A DNA stretch of 64,000 bases from Arion vulgaris (GCA_020796225.1 CM036756.1:51440363-51504362), one strand, 5' to 3'. Positions 12,568 to 23,787 are shown, counted from the first letter of the stretch. Numbers and translations are program-made. Notes: generated from the sequence alone by a model not told the origin.

Positions 12568-12744
12568 TTCATAAAACAGAGCGGCCTTGAATACAAAACG
12601 AGAGAGGGTGCATATGAACACGATGTGGACAAAAATCCAGAGACGCTTGAAAAACTGCTGTCCATTATTGACGAGAATTTGGAAAGATATTCCATGTCAG
12701 AGCACGTTTGTCTGGTGTCGCTAATGATCGATGTCTCGACGTGA
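12568..12744 (+). CDS. possible orphan coding fragment, function unknown
   Basis: An open stretch reads as an ordinary soluble-protein sequence (for example KNPETLEKLLSIIDENLERY) and follows ataaaacag, which could serve as an acceptor site although a pyrimidine tract is missing. It carries on into a 77-codon frame ending at 12744. I do not recognise a family and no partner exons are visible nearby. Chance or TE origin is just as likely. Confidence 0.2.
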   Translation, partial: FIKQSGLEYKTREGAYEHDVDKNPETLEKLLSIIDENLERYSMSEHVCLVSLMIDVST

Positions 12745-13109
12745 ATGAATGTAGGATGTTAGCGGTACAGAAACCAGACAGGTAGTAGCGAGGCAGAGTA
12801 AGATGAACCAGATATAGAACGCGAAGAACAACAAGAACTAACACAATTAGTTGTAAAGTGGCCGTGATACCAGGATCCGGTGATGATGTTGACATGGTTT
12901 TCATAACAATTCTAACTTAAGATGTCCGTCAACTTTGTAGAGGTGACGTCACTCACAAACTGATAGTATTTATATCTTTACTCTTGTTCCAATGTTAACT
13001 TTCTTCTATGTTAATAAAATCTCATATAATTTCATCATATGCTGAAATTAAAACTAAACTACTAACATATAACAACACAATACAGAAATGAAACGATGCA
13101 AAATTCCAG
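12745..13109. other. no recognisable feature
   Basis: AT-rich sequence with no supported frame. Confidence 0.5.
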
Positions 13110-14140
13110 GAGCTAAATGGGACATGACAGGGACAGCAGAAAACACATCACCAGACAAGTTCAAACACAATTTCTGACCACTAACTACAGAGAGGAACGC
13201 TTCTCTAATAGCAGATGGACACATGTATGCACATTTGGGTCTGCTACAAAAGCAACTGAAAATGGAAGGAGGGCCCTCATATTGCTCAGTGACATGAAAT
13301 ATATGAAGCTAAAAGATAGCTACAGTAAGGCTCTCTTGCAACTGCAGAGCAGAGGCCGAGGCCTTAAAAGCGGCAGCAGAAGCCATAATGTCCAAGACAC
13401 ATGTAAAAGAAAATACCGTGTTTTTTTTACTGATGCCCTGTCAGTAATTACTGCTCTAAAAATCAAGAAGATAACAACTTAAAGATACTGCAAGTATCAC
13501 TACACCAAGTATGCAACATCTTCTCTAGAGTGGTAATACAGTGGATACCATCTCACTGCGGAATACCTGGCAACGAGACTGCAGATATACTAGCAAAAGC
13601 AGACTTGACGTTACCACAGACAGACACCAGTATGACATATGAGGAAACGAAAGTAAGGCACGTTACCACAGACAGACACCAGTATGACATATGAGGAAAC
13701 GAAAGTAAGGCACGTTACCACAGACAGACACCAGTATGACATATGAGGAAACGAAAGTAAGGGTAACAATGACCTACAAGAAGCAATGGGTGAGAGATCC
13801 CCCAGGTCATGAAATAGATGATGCCTACTATCAACACAATAGAGAAGAACATGTAATTTTTCTGCTGCTAACAGTGCTCAATAGGATGAAGTACCATCTG
13901 CTTAAAAAAGACAATATAGTCCATACTGACATATGCAAATGTGGCACCAGCAAGACTACAGAGACACAGATCTTGCAAGATTGCCCAACATAATATGAAC
14001 ATAAGAAACAAAAGTGTATGGCTAACCCCTATGTCAGTTCAAGACAATCAATATGAAGATGTACATGGACTCCGGTTGACCACTAACTACATTAGAAGTA
14101 TTCAAGTCGATATATGAAAAACGTTGGAAGTAGAAGACGA
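13110..14140 (+). pseudogene. LINE RNase H and C-terminal remnant (I/Jockey-like)
   Basis: The frames together carry a degenerate RNase H domain. It starts with WTHV then a broken TDGSA-like turn (TFGSATKATENG), continues with FFTDALSVITALK (the D/S-containing strand) and ends with WIPSHCGIPGNETADILAKA near 13535-13600, matching the HCGIPGNExAD motif of RNase H domains in non-LTR retrotransposons. The tail reads CKCGTSKTTETQILQDCPT, the usual C-terminal Cys/His region, and stops shortly before a TA-rich stretch that may be the element's 3' tail. At least three frameshifts break it, one caused by a 52-bp triplication. The reverse transcriptase half is absent, so this is a 5'-truncated dead copy. 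Confidence 0.8.
13610..13762. repeat. 52-bp triplication inside the RNase H remnant
   Basis: Three head-to-tail copies of a 52-bp segment beginning ttaccacagacagacacc. As 52 is not a multiple of three, the duplication itself shifts the reading frame just after the GNExAD motif. Confidence 0.95.
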
Positions 14141-14225
14141 TATATATATATATATATATATATATAGAAAAGAGAGAGAGTGAGAAAGAGCGAGAGAGAA
14201 AGAGTAGAGAGAGAGAGAGAGAAAT
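14141..14225. repeat. TA and GA microsatellites
   Basis: A (TA)n run of about 24 bp followed by a GA-rich, imperfect (GA)n run. It could be the 3' tail of the preceding LINE remnant plus slippage. Confidence 0.85.
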
Positions 14226-16197
14226 GACAGCGCGTTAAATGAAATCAGACAGGTCCCTTGATCCATTAGAAGCATTGTATGACAATCTAAATGGATACCA
14301 TCCACATCAGACATATAATTCTATCGTTTAGATCTTTAATGTCGTGCACGAACTATTAAAGAACACAATTGCTAATGTGGTAATGAATATAAGTATGACA
14401 AGTTTATGCTTCTTCAGTTTCAATAAGTCGGGGTATTTGGGGAACAGAACAAATGTAAGAGCATATATTTCTCAGTAGTCTATACAATTTAACACATCAT
14501 ACGAGAAAGAGAGTTATCTCCACATCAACGGTTAACTTATCTCTGCTTCCTTCTCCCTTACGTCGTTGTCGCCTGTCTCTTGAGGAAGTATTTCTCAAAT
14601 TTGTCTGGGTTTAGAAGTGAATCTAAATTCAGAAACTTCCGTGCAAAAGGACATCGTCTAACCTCTACGTTTACAACTACACCAGTATGCATGAGTATAA
14701 TAGTTAATCATCATCATCAAATAGCTTGTCCTGAGCAGAACATTAACACCTTTATAGTTTTTCTGAATTTATCTCTTTATCTCTCATAGACAAAATGTCC
14801 CGCCTCTGCAGAGATCTTGCTCAAAATGTTAATACACTTTTCAAATTCATGAGTACACTTTTCAAACCCATGATTCTAATAGTTAATACACACTTCATAT
14901 TCATGATTTTGTGTAACAGGGTAGCAGAGGCAAAAAGCAAAAAAATGGGCCCTTGGTTCAGAGAGAGATAAAAACATATGACCGGAAATTTACGAAGAAT
15001 AAAAAAGTGTGAGTATACTTAGACACCAGATAGGGCAGCATGCTGGCGATTAGTCAAACTAATTTCCAGAGAAGTTTATAATAAGGCGTGACTCAGTCAG
15101 GACAGAGAACCAGGGAACACATTCGAGGAGGACGGAAGATTCAGAGAGACACACACAAAAAACTCATAAGGACAGGCTGTCTGGTGTCGTGTTGAAGTTT
15201 GGTACGACAGAGTAGACCACGCGGTTTTCCGTTGACTTAGACAGGAAAGTGATACAGGTAGTAGGAACATAATAGAAGAAATTAACAAAGTGTAAGATAA
15301 AGTAAAGCTGAGATTGTTGGGTCTGAGATACCAGAGTGGTAATCTCGATATATTTATTCTATCACTCAGCGTGGATATAACGTGACAGAGAGCTAGTTGT
15401 CATAACGTGACGACAGATAATTTAGTCAAGTTTCGCCAAGCCTCAGCTTGTGTTAACAGCTGCAGATCGGTAGCCATCAACCACGTAGCAGAAGGCCTTT
15501 CATCTTAGGTTGACAGAGTCGTTATTTAGACTTTACTTCTACAGAGTCGTTCCTTGAGAACGTGTGACGTCGTCGCATTAAATCATCACTCAACCTGATT
15601 TGAACTGTTTAGAGCAATAGTCACCATGTGGGTCAGTTATCAAGCATTATTCTTTGGTTTAGTCAGAGACGACGACCCAGTTCTACTTCGTTAATTAACT
15701 CGAGCTTCAATTTAACTGGTACACAGTCGGAATTAGAAAAGCTGCAGTTTGAATCTAAAACGCGAAATCTTGTGTGAAGAGATATACTGATAAATTACAA
15801 GGACATCGGATAGATAGCTAAGAAATTAGTGTTGAACGGTGGAGCGATCGGCGCATTAAGACGGTGTAATTTAAGTAGTTTAGAAGAACCATTTTCAGTA
15901 GAGGGAATCGGTTGGATGTGATATTCTTTCAAGTTTCAGCGTTAAGTAACGTGTATTTTAAATGTGTGCATTTTTATAATACTTATGTGAGTATTTCATG
16001 AAATAATGGTGCACGTATGCAACTTAGAGAGGAACGAATAATTAGAGATGCAAGTATATTGATAACCTCTTGATGCAAAGAACAGAATTTAAGAATAAAG
16101 AAACTTACGTATATGATATTCTGATACCACATGCTTACAGATTCTAACTGTTTAGGAAAGTATACATGTGTTTAAATGTATTCAGAATAGCAATCAG
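14226..16197. other. no confident gene
   Basis: About 2 kb without a supported frame. Around 14690-14730 the string tcatcatcatcaaatagctt followed by gtcctgagcagaac resembles the LINE 3' end at 35810-35845, so a short minus-strand LINE tail may be present. Nothing else was recognised. Confidence 0.5.
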
Positions 16198-17281
16198 CTA
16201 TCCCATACTACTCAAAAACTTTGGAAACTACTCAAAAACTATGGTTTCCCTACTAAATTCATCAACATCATAAAATCCTTCTACAGTGAATCACGCTGCA
16301 GTGTAAGAACAGATTTCGGTAACTCTGACTGGTTCCCAGTGGAAACAGGAGTGAAACAAGGCTGCGTCTTATCGCCAATGCTCTTTGGAATAGCAATTGA
16401 CTGGGTCATGCGAAAATGCACCAATAACGCAAATATGGGCATCAAGTGGGTTGATAAAATTTTAGAAGACCTTGATTTTGCCGACGATATAGCCCTTTGA
16501 GTTCATCACATCAAGATATTCAAATGAAAACAAACCTGCTCCAAAATATCTCAGGACAAATTGGTCTCCAAATAAACACCACAAAAACAAAAATTGTTGA
16601 CCTTACCAGCAGTCCAGAAAATATTCAACTAAAAACTACACTCTTGAAAAAGTCAAAAGTTTTACATACCTAGGGAGTATGATGTCATCTACGGGGATAC
16701 AGCGCCAGAAATTCCACACAGAATCGCATTGGCATCAAGTGCTTTTAACAAATTGTGAAATATATGGAAGTCCAATTCACTCAGCAAGCACTTAAAATTA
16801 AAGATCTTTAACTCTTGTGTGATTCCAGTATTAACTTATGGATGCGAGAGTTGGAAAGCAACAAAAGCTCTAGAAAGAAAATTAGATAACTTTGAGAATA
16901 AATGTCTTAGAAGAATACTGAACCTCAAATGGTCAGATTTCAGACCCAATACACAAATAAGACAAGAGACCAAGCAAGAAAATGTATCAAATTTTATAAG
17001 AAAGCGCCGCTGGAACTACATCGGCCACACACTTCGAATGGATGAGAGAAGACTCCTTACCAATCCCTCATATGGACACCAGAGGGAAAAAGAAAACGAG
17101 GAAGACCAAGAGAGACTCTGCGTAGAACCATCACCAGAGAAGGCTCAACGATGGGCCTAGTAAACATTAAAGACTTAAAACAAATAGCAACGAACCGCGA
17201 GACATGGAGAGCTATGACCTCTGCCCTATGCGCCGCCCACAGGCCCAAGAGGAAAGACTAACTAACTAACTATCCCATACT
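16198..17281 (+). mobile_element. 5'-truncated RTE/CR1-like LINE with target-site duplication
   Basis: The 12-bp sequence ctatcccatact occurs at 16198-16209 and 17270-17281. Between them lies a plus-strand LINE fragment that starts in the middle of the reverse transcriptase and ends directly after its stop codon with a short ctaa tandem tail. This is a classic target-primed reverse transcription product: truncated 5' end, microsatellite 3' tail, matching direct repeats. Length is about 1.06 kb. Confidence 0.93.
16210..17261 (+). pseudogene. reverse transcriptase C-terminal half of the inserted LINE
   Basis: The first frame holds RT palm motifs: GVKQGCVLSPMLFGIAIDW, then LDFADDIAL at 16478-16499 (the FADD form of the catalytic YxDD box), cut by a stop immediately after. 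A middle part with stops covers the thumb. The next frame reads LTYGCESW ... FENKCLRRIL ... RRWNYIGHTLRM. After one further shift the C-terminus is clean: KRKRGRPRETLRRTI to AAHRPKRKD with TAA at 17259-17261. In the family the intact protein would be part of a roughly 900-1000 residue endonuclease-RT polyprotein. The endonuclease and RT fingers are missing. The clade is tentative. Confidence 0.88.
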
Positions 17282-17398
17282 GTTACATTTGTTGTCTAAT
17301 TAATCTTGTAATTGATACAGATAAATAATGTAGTATCAAACAAATCGTTTGGTGACGTGTGTCTGCTGTTGCTGGATTAGTGTTACTAGATGTGTTCT

Positions 17399-17660
17399 AC
17401 GTCTTCTTCTTTGAACGCTTAATATAGACCACTTGTTAACCACTCTGTCTGATTTGTATGTGATCTGCTCCTAAGAACGATTGTACGTTGTGCCTGTTAT
17501 GCGCCTACAAGTAAGCCAGCACATTCGATTCCTGCCATGCTTTTTATTTACTACGGTAGCTTCCCTATGTCCTACATTAGTTGCCTCTTACGACATTCCT
17601 TGTAGGTCGCAGTGGTACTATTCTTTGCTTCCCTTGCAGGCCCCGGCACCACACATGCTC
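17399..17660 (-). repeat. dispersed repeat R, copy 4 (inverted)
   Basis: Reverse complement of repeat R, from cttcttctttgaacgc through tttttatttactacggtag and tactattctttgcttccctt to gcaggccccggcacc. It keeps more of the left end than copy 2. Confidence 0.87.
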
Positions 17661-17794
17661 ATCCAAATGTGTGATATGCAGTTTATAGCTTTTGCTTACT
17701 GTGGAATTAACTTGAACAGTATCATCTTCTTCAATAAGTCGAAAGTTTGTCGAAAGTTTTTCTAAGTCGAAAATGACGCTTAGAAAACAATACT

Positions 17795-18530
17795 ATTGTC
17801 TATTCCCAGTTGGAAGATTTAGTTGGCTGTCCACTTTTGCGCAGGGATTGGAGCTTTAATTTGCGTTCTAGGCTATAGTCGCCCTTGTTGTGTTATATCC
17901 GTGTTTATGTAGTGTTGTCTTGATATTGTCTACCAATCTTTTTCTTGGTCTTCCCTTAGCTCTAGTACCTGATCTCTTTTATTGTATATTGTTAATGGTG
18001 GTTGGTTATATTTCACTCTCATTATATGTCCAAAACACTGCATTTGTTGTCTTTCGATGTATTCGGTGCATGAAGTTATGCCCATTCTGCTTCTGATGTC
18101 CTCATTTCGTAGTCTATCTTTCTTGGTGACGCCCTCAAGCATTTCATTTTACACGTGGGGAGCTTTCTTTGGTGTGTTGCTGTAAAAGACTAAGTTTGGC
18201 ACTGGTAACAAAGTGTTGGTAGGAAAATACATTTTATCATCTGTCTTTTCACTTCCACCTTGATCTTTGGGTGATGTAGTAATGGTGCCAGCTGGTAGGT
18301 CACTGCATTTGCTTTTTGACACTTTGTCTCTATTTCTCTATCGAGTTTTCCGTGCTCTGTGAAAATGCTGCCTAAATATTTGAATTCAGAAACTTGCTTT
18401 ACTCTGGTGTTGTCTATTTGTATGTTTGCTTGGCTTGGTGTTCTGCTGATTTTCATGGTCTCGGTCTTTTGTTTGTTGATTTTCATGTTTTGCCAATCTT
18501 TAATGACAATCTTTCATGACAATTAAACCA
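17795..18530 (-). pseudogene. LINE-C fragment (RT thumb and C-terminus)
   Basis: Minus-strand frames read QTETMKISRTPSQANIQIDN, VSEFKYLGSIF (a conserved post-RT motif), LPTLCYQCQT and then GVTKKDRLRNEDIRSRMG, YIERQQMQCFGHIMRVKY. This is the usual C-terminal half of an endonuclease-RT type LINE. A frameshift separates the two blocks near 18150-18190. The 3' end (ggaatagacaatag on the minus strand) matches the related copy at 38734-39499. The RT catalytic box and everything upstream are missing. Confidence 0.85.
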
Positions 18531-19074
18531 ATACTTTACTTCAAAATTCGGAGACATGCAGTTGGTGTCATATAGTGCAAGATATACATTAATACCGATC
18601 TTGCTAGATTCAGTTTGTAGTGGTTAGATCAGAGTGTGTATTCGGACGATTATAGAGGTTTCCAAGAATGTCTTAATTTGGTGAAATAAAGAGCTGATTG
18701 TGTCTACATTTGATTTGATTCATGAACTAATCTGTCTCCTGCCTCAAACAAGGCATACAATTTGTACTCTCTGCGATATCTAACTGGATTATATTCGGGG
18801 TTTTTCGTGTTCCTGTCATCAACATGAGACCAACCTGGGGCAGGACATCCAGACAAAATATGAGTGAGTAAACAAAACATATGTAGTTCAATTCATTTAT
18901 CAATATTTTCGTACCAATTTGTATGTTTGCGTTCATGCCGTTTACTTTTGTACACAATTGATTCTGATTATCATATTTCTTTTTCAAAAATGTGTTCAAA
19001 AATGCCCCCACATGTTTACATATGCAATTCTTAATATCGATAAACGCTTCTTCTTTTTTATTCTTCTCTCTAAT
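18531..19074. other. no recognisable feature
   Basis: AT-rich sequence without supported frames. Confidence 0.5.
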
Positions 19075-19335
19075 AGTGTAGTGTTTTGTCTCACTTCGTA
19101 AGGATAAGAAGAGCTTTCTAGAACGGATTCTTGTATTTGCTTTGTATGTACATAGGGCATTTCACTGCCTCTATTATTTCTGAAATCCATTTTTACGTAG
19201 ACGACCATTTGTCTTGTGTCCAATGTGTCTGATCAGCATTGCACTTTAAGATGTACTTTCTGTTGATAATCGGCTTATGTGGCTGAAGCGTTTCATGTGC
19301 TGTTTCTTCTGAAGTTCCGTCTGATGTTACCTTCA
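19075..19335 (-). pseudogene. short LINE-C C-terminal remnant
   Basis: The minus-strand peptide VKMDFRNNRGSEMPYV parallels TQKMDLRDNRGDERDYL of the copy at 23925-25020, and the DNA can be aligned over about 250 bp (tctattatttctgaaatcca versus tctgttatctctgaggtcca). It is heavily diverged. Confidence 0.6.
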
Positions 19336-19839
19336 TTAACTTTTTAATATCTGTAATAAATCCCAAAGTGACAACCGGTAAAATCGGGACACGAAACATA
19401 GAAAGACAGAGAGGGAAGGGAGACAATTTTAGACAGCTTGACTTCATGACACGAAAGAGCGTCAACATCTGAGATAATAGCAAATACAAGAGACTGGTGA
19501 AGATCCATTGTCGCTTACACCAGTCGGCACGGTACCATGTTCACGGTACCACGGTACCATGAATAAGTTCCTACTTTTGCAACAAATACTTGTTACTTAT
19601 TACTCATTAATTAGTCATTGTTGACAATTTGTAATAATGTTAGATGAGACCATGATTGCTAGATTAGACAAACCAAAGACTGATGGTAAAAATGTTCTAA
19701 TCACGTTTCTCCATGTATGTTGATCATCCCCACATTGCTACATTTCAAGGTATTGTACTACAACCCTCTGATTATATCTCTCAAAGTTATCATGTCTTCA
19801 AATGATTTATAGGACCACCATCATTGCATTTCGTTGAGC
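19336..19839. other. no gene; small GGTACC cluster
   Basis: Nothing coding was recognised. At 19525-19562 the string cacggtaccatg occurs twice around a third GGTACC, forming a small locally palindromic patch. Confidence 0.5.
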
Positions 19840-20140
19840 ATGTGTTTTCCAATATCTTTCTTACACAGGAAGATCTCAGCTGCAGGACACGAACTCCATA
19901 GCACAGGCGAGGATCTCCGATGTAATTTTGAAGATGGTGAAAATGTTTTTGTAGGAATTTTTATTTTTAATCTTTTCTATTGAACTTTTCACAAACAGCG
20001 ACTTTCCAGTCTGTTATTTTTTATTTTGAACTGCCAAGGGTTCTTTTTCGTGCTTAAATTGAGCACGGGATCTACGTTTTATCGTCCATCTCCGATAGGA
20101 CTAGAAACTCGATCTCACCTACACTGAGATTGGGGATCTC
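19840..20140. mobile_element. dispersed element, unexpanded copy
   Basis: Diverged counterpart of 10050-10400: aactccatagcacaggcgag, gaagatggtgaaaatg, gaactgccaagggttc, catctccgatag, aaactcgatctcacctacac, tgagatt. The two segments that are tandem arrays in the other copy occur once here. Confidence 0.65.
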
Positions 20141-20619
20141 TGGAAAAATATCCTAAGAGGGAGCGAATCTGGAAAATATCGCACGAGAGACAAGCATCTA
20201 ATCTATACAATACAGAGAACTTTATCTTCAACCAAATCTTCAATTGTTCACTTGAATTCAACAAAGATCTCAATCTTGATATCTCTGCATGACTATGCAA
20301 TGAAGGTAGACCTTAAATGTCCACTGTTTTTCTTGACCTAGATTATATACTTTATCTAATGTTTTTCATCATGAGACATAATTTGTTATATTTTGTTAGT
20401 TAAACCATCTTACAAGATGTCGGAAGAGAAAAGCTGGAATATATTGTAACAACTGGCAAGATGCAGGGAAATGTCTACAAAAGGAAATATTCTAGATAGC
20501 TTAACATTATGGCACAACAATGTCCAAACATTATGACCAAACAGTGTCCACACTACCCCTAAACGAACCATTATTATATTTTATAACAAAGAATGAGGAT
20601 ATAACAAACTATTTTAACA
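20141..20619. other. no recognisable feature
   Basis: AT-rich sequence with no supported frame or repeat. Confidence 0.5.
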
Positions 20620-20624
20620 AAGGA

Positions 20625-20800
20625 AGTCCGTGTGGCACAGTGATCAGTGCGCTGTATTATGCAGCCAATTGTCTATGGATCGTATCCAGTTGAGTCGTAT
20701 CGATTTTCTGAGCCAAAAAGAAATTTTGAACTGTCTCCGGAAATTGTGTTCGCCTGCTATGATTTCAGACGTCGTCATAGCGCTTAATATGGCAAAACCG
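20625..20800 (+). mobile_element. tRNA-derived SINE candidate
   Basis: Begins gtccgtgtggcacagtgatc then agtgcgctg, a good match to the start and A box of tRNA-type SINEs (TGGCNNAGTGGT), and has a degenerate B box (ggatcgtatccag) about 45 bp later. It could be an old SINE with a decayed second box. The downstream body was not seen elsewhere in the window. Confidence 0.55.
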
Positions 20801-20837
20801 GACTGAATTTTGAACGAAGACTTGATTGTCATATCAT

Positions 20838-21095
20838 CTTTGTCACTCGCCAATCTTTGTCACTCGCCAATCTTTGTCACTCGCCAATCTTTGTCATTCG
20901 ACAATCTTTGTCACTCGACAATCTTTGTCATTCGACAATCTTTGTCACTCGCCAATCTTTGTCACTCGCCAATCTTTGTCATTCGACAATCTTTGTCACT
21001 CGACAATCTTTGTCACTCGCCAATCTTTGTCACTCGCCAATCTTTGTCATTCGACAATCTTTGTCACTCGACAATCTTTGTCACTCGCCAATCAA
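20838..21095. repeat. 17-bp minisatellite with a four-unit higher-order pattern
   Basis: Fifteen units of tttgtcactcgccaatc type. Three variants occur: cactcgcc, cattcgac and cactcgac. Their order shows the tetramer [cactcgcc, cactcgcc, cattcgac, cactcgac] repeated, a 68-bp higher-order unit, with one irregular unit. All three plus frames stay open because 51 bp equals three units; none is a gene. Confidence 0.95.
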
Positions 21096-21174
21096 GAACC
21101 TTATTCTGATTTCTGAGGTACTTGTAATTTAGATCCCCAAGTAAAGGATCAGGGTCTTCTGTAGTCCAACCACG

Positions 21175-21260
21175 TACCGTATGCACACTGGGAATTTGTG
21201 GCCAGCCCGCTTAAAACCCAGGAATGGTTACACATGTTTACGCTTACACGGCATGTGGTC
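21175..21260 (-). mobile_element. possible SINE fragment
   Basis: The segment cactgggaatttgtggccag then cccgcttaaaacccagg resembles gaatctgggaatctgtgg ... ccagcccgcggaattgaacc of the SINE at 59990-60175, in the same orientation. The B box is lost. Weak call. Confidence 0.3.
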
Positions 21261-21277
21261 ACTAGAGGAGAGTGTTA

Positions 21278-22110
21278 TCAACTTCTCTATCTGCGATCCC
21301 CAGTCCTGTACTGCGTCCACCAACCCTCCTATTCCAGAAGGAACAGAGTGTAATCAACTTCAGTATCTGCGATCCCAACTCCGTTATTGCTTCCTTCAAC
21401 TTCTATATCTGCGATCCCAAGTCCGTTACTGCTTCCATCAACTTCTCTATCTGTGATCCCCAGTCCGTTACTGCTTCCATCAACTTCTCTATCTGTGATC
21501 CCCAGTCCGTTACTGCTTCCATAAACTTCTCTATCTGTGATTCCCAGTCCGTTACTGCTTCCATCAACTACTCTATCTGCAATCCCCAGTCCTGTACTGC
21601 GTCCACCAACCCTCCTATTCCAGAAGGAACAGAGTGTAATCAACTTCAGTATCTGCGATCCCAACTCCGTTATTGCTTCCTTCAACTTCTATATCTGCAA
21701 TCCCAACTCCGTTACTGCTTCCATCAACTTCTCTAGTTGCAATCCCCAGTCCGTTACTGCTTCCATCAACTTCTCTATCTGTGATCCCCAGTCCGTTACT
21801 GCTTCCATCAACTTCTCTATCTGTGATTCCCAGTCCGTTACTGCTTCCATCAACTACTCTATCTGCAATCCCCAGTCCGTTACTGCTTCCATCAACTTCT
21901 CTATCTGTGATCCCCAGTCCGTTACTGCTTCCATCAACTTCTCTATCTGCGATCCCCAGTCCGTTACTGCTTCCATCAACTTCTCTATCTGTGATCCCCA
22001 GTCCTATACTGCGTCCACCAACCCTCCTATTCCAGAAGGAACAGAATGTTAGCAACTTCTCTATCTGCGATCCCCAATCTGTATCTGCTTATATCAACCC
22101 TCCTACTCCA
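21278..22110. repeat. 42-bp satellite array with a longer variant unit
   Basis: About 20 units of 42 bp containing cagtccgttactgcttccat and ttctctatctgtgatcccc. A longer variant carrying gcgtccaccaaccctcctat and ccagaaggaacagagtg recurs at about 21300, 21600 and 22010, giving a higher-order block. As 42 is a multiple of three, both strands stay open (plus ASINFSICDPQSVT, minus SNGLGITDREVDGS). These frames are not called as genes. Confidence 0.95.
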
Positions 22111-22114
22111 GAAG

Positions 22115-22385
22115 AAACTACAGGGTGTTCAACTTAAAAGCAGCCCCAGTGATAAATAGAAATTTGCCAGGTACGCATTGCATCTCGTCTATTTACTATT
22201 TAAACCGGTTCTGACTAGCTTGTCCTACGTCACATTTGTTCATCGCCCTTCCCGCACTACAATTACACACCATCACACAACCTTGACCTATCTACGTCAT
22301 AACTGAACCCTCTCATTTCCATACATATATGCCAGATTAGCTCCATTCACAGGCTGCTTTTAAGTTGAACATTCTGTAGAACTGG
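22115..22385. mobile_element. fold-back MITE-like element
   Basis: A perfect 20-bp inverted repeat (tgttcaacttaaaagcagcc) lies at 22126-22145 and, inverted, at 22352-22371. With three mismatches it extends outward to ctacag/ctgtag, giving arms of about 29 bp around 206 bp of non-coding DNA. It abuts the end of the 42-bp array, whose longer variant unit resembles the arm (gaacagaatgtt). I could not identify a target-site duplication or superfamily. Confidence 0.65.
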
Positions 22386-22387
22386 TT

Positions 22388-22450
22388 TTTTTTTTTTTAA
22401 ATTTATCTTCTGAAACTTCTTTTTTTTTTTTTCTCCTTGTTGCCCTATCT

Positions 22451-22518
<68 letters not shown>
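22388..22518. repeat. poly-T and (TC)n microsatellites
   Basis: Two T runs followed by two (TC)n blocks at about 22456-22517. Confidence 0.95.
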
Positions 22519-22523
<5 letters not shown>

Positions 22524-22910
22524 TGTTAATGTCTGGACACACGCTGTTTACCGTCCCACAACTGTTTACCATAAAGTCGCGTTGATAAAGTGCTATTTAT
22601 AGAAGCATGCTCATTTGTGTTAATCTCAATAGCATCTCTCTTATCTTCTTCATTAGCTGAATAATGTTCAGCTTTCCTATGGAGAACGCAACGCCTTTCA
22701 ATCATCACAGACTGACACTATTTTTCTGGTATTTTTAGTGTTTGTTTGTCTTAATTTTTTGGTGTCAGCCCTTTTTGTTTTATTAGCGTGTTTGTGTACG
22801 TGTGTATGTGTGTGTTTGTTGTTGTTGTTGTGTGTGTGAGTGTATATCTTATTTATTTCAGTGCGTTAGTCCTTCTCTGTATCTGTCTTTTTTAATATAT
22901 AGTTATTGAA
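22519..22910. other. no gene; TG-rich low complexity
   Basis: A (TG)n-rich patch lies near 22790-22842. No supported coding feature. Confidence 0.5.
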
Positions 22911-23225
22911 TATTGGTTAATGAGCTGACGTCACAGCACTCCAGGCTGGCTCATAGGTGCTCACTCGCCTCCAACAGATTTCGCAGGGTATGCATACTGA
23001 TGGTTCCTGTAGTGCGCTGGTTAAACACACTTCTCTCTCTGCCCCTCAAGCAACCAACTCTACTTGTATAACGTGTAATTCCAAACTCCTTAAATCGTTC
23101 TATTGATTCAAAGTAGATTTAAGTGTTCTCATCCAACAGTAGGTCACCAAGAGTTCGTAGAACTACCCCCTTATCCATCCTAAACTCTACAACAACCGAT
23201 GCTTCGATGCAAGCATGTCCGCTCT
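22911..23225 (-). pseudogene. LINE-B 3'-terminal remnant
   Basis: DNA-level match to the minus-strand LINE at 47105-47890: gagctgacgtcacagcactc, ggtgctcactcgcctccaac, tatgcatactg, ctggttaaacacacttctct. It covers the end of the RNase H region and the C-terminal Cys region of an I-like LINE. No intact frame survives. Confidence 0.75.
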
Positions 23226-23409
23226 GTTTGTGTGAAATTCTTTCATGTCAATATATTTTGTTGTTGTTTTAGTTACTGTGGTCTTTCTTTCTTTCTATCA
23301 GAATATGTTTTTCTCTTTATCTTATATTCAAGTGTTTGCTTTTGTTTGATGTGAGACTACGTCTATCCTGTCTGTTCTATTCATGTGCATTGTTGTTTAT
23401 GTCAGACGG

Positions 23410-23500
23410 TATTATATCAGTTATCAGAGGATTATCATCTTAGCACTTCGGACATGTCCGTAGGTGTTCCTATCTCCGCCTCAAAATTCCAGTAACAGAG
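23410..23500 (-). pseudogene. LINE-A 3'-terminal remnant
   Basis: Matches the 3' end of LINE-A: atcagttatcagaggattat, gcacttcggacatgtccgta, ggtg. Only the last 70-90 bp of the element are present. Confidence 0.7.
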
Positions 23501-23787
23501 ATCGGATCACGGTATTATATGTTGTTATTATATTACTATTCATTTGTCCTTTTTGAATTAATAGGAGAGTTTGTATGGTGTTTTGTCTAGTTACATTAAC
23601 GTTTATTTGTATTTGCTGTGTTTGTCTTTTTTCTTTTTATGATTCCATTATATTAGACGATTATTTAACGACTAATCAAATCCTATATGAATTAAATATG
23701 GAGGTTTAACTGCATATGATGAAACACATAGTTTAATGTTCTACATATTCGCTTTAATTTATTATGCATATTTCTTTTTAACATCTA

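Noticed and set aside
14102..14314. Small membrane-like protein on the minus strand
   Set aside because: The hydrophobic/serine-rich stretch is translated from TA and GA microsatellites.
21329..22137. Repeat protein on either strand (ASINFSICDPQSVT / SNGLGITDREVDGS)
   Set aside because: Both strands and several frames are open because the unit is 42 bp. There is no start context, signal or flanking exon.
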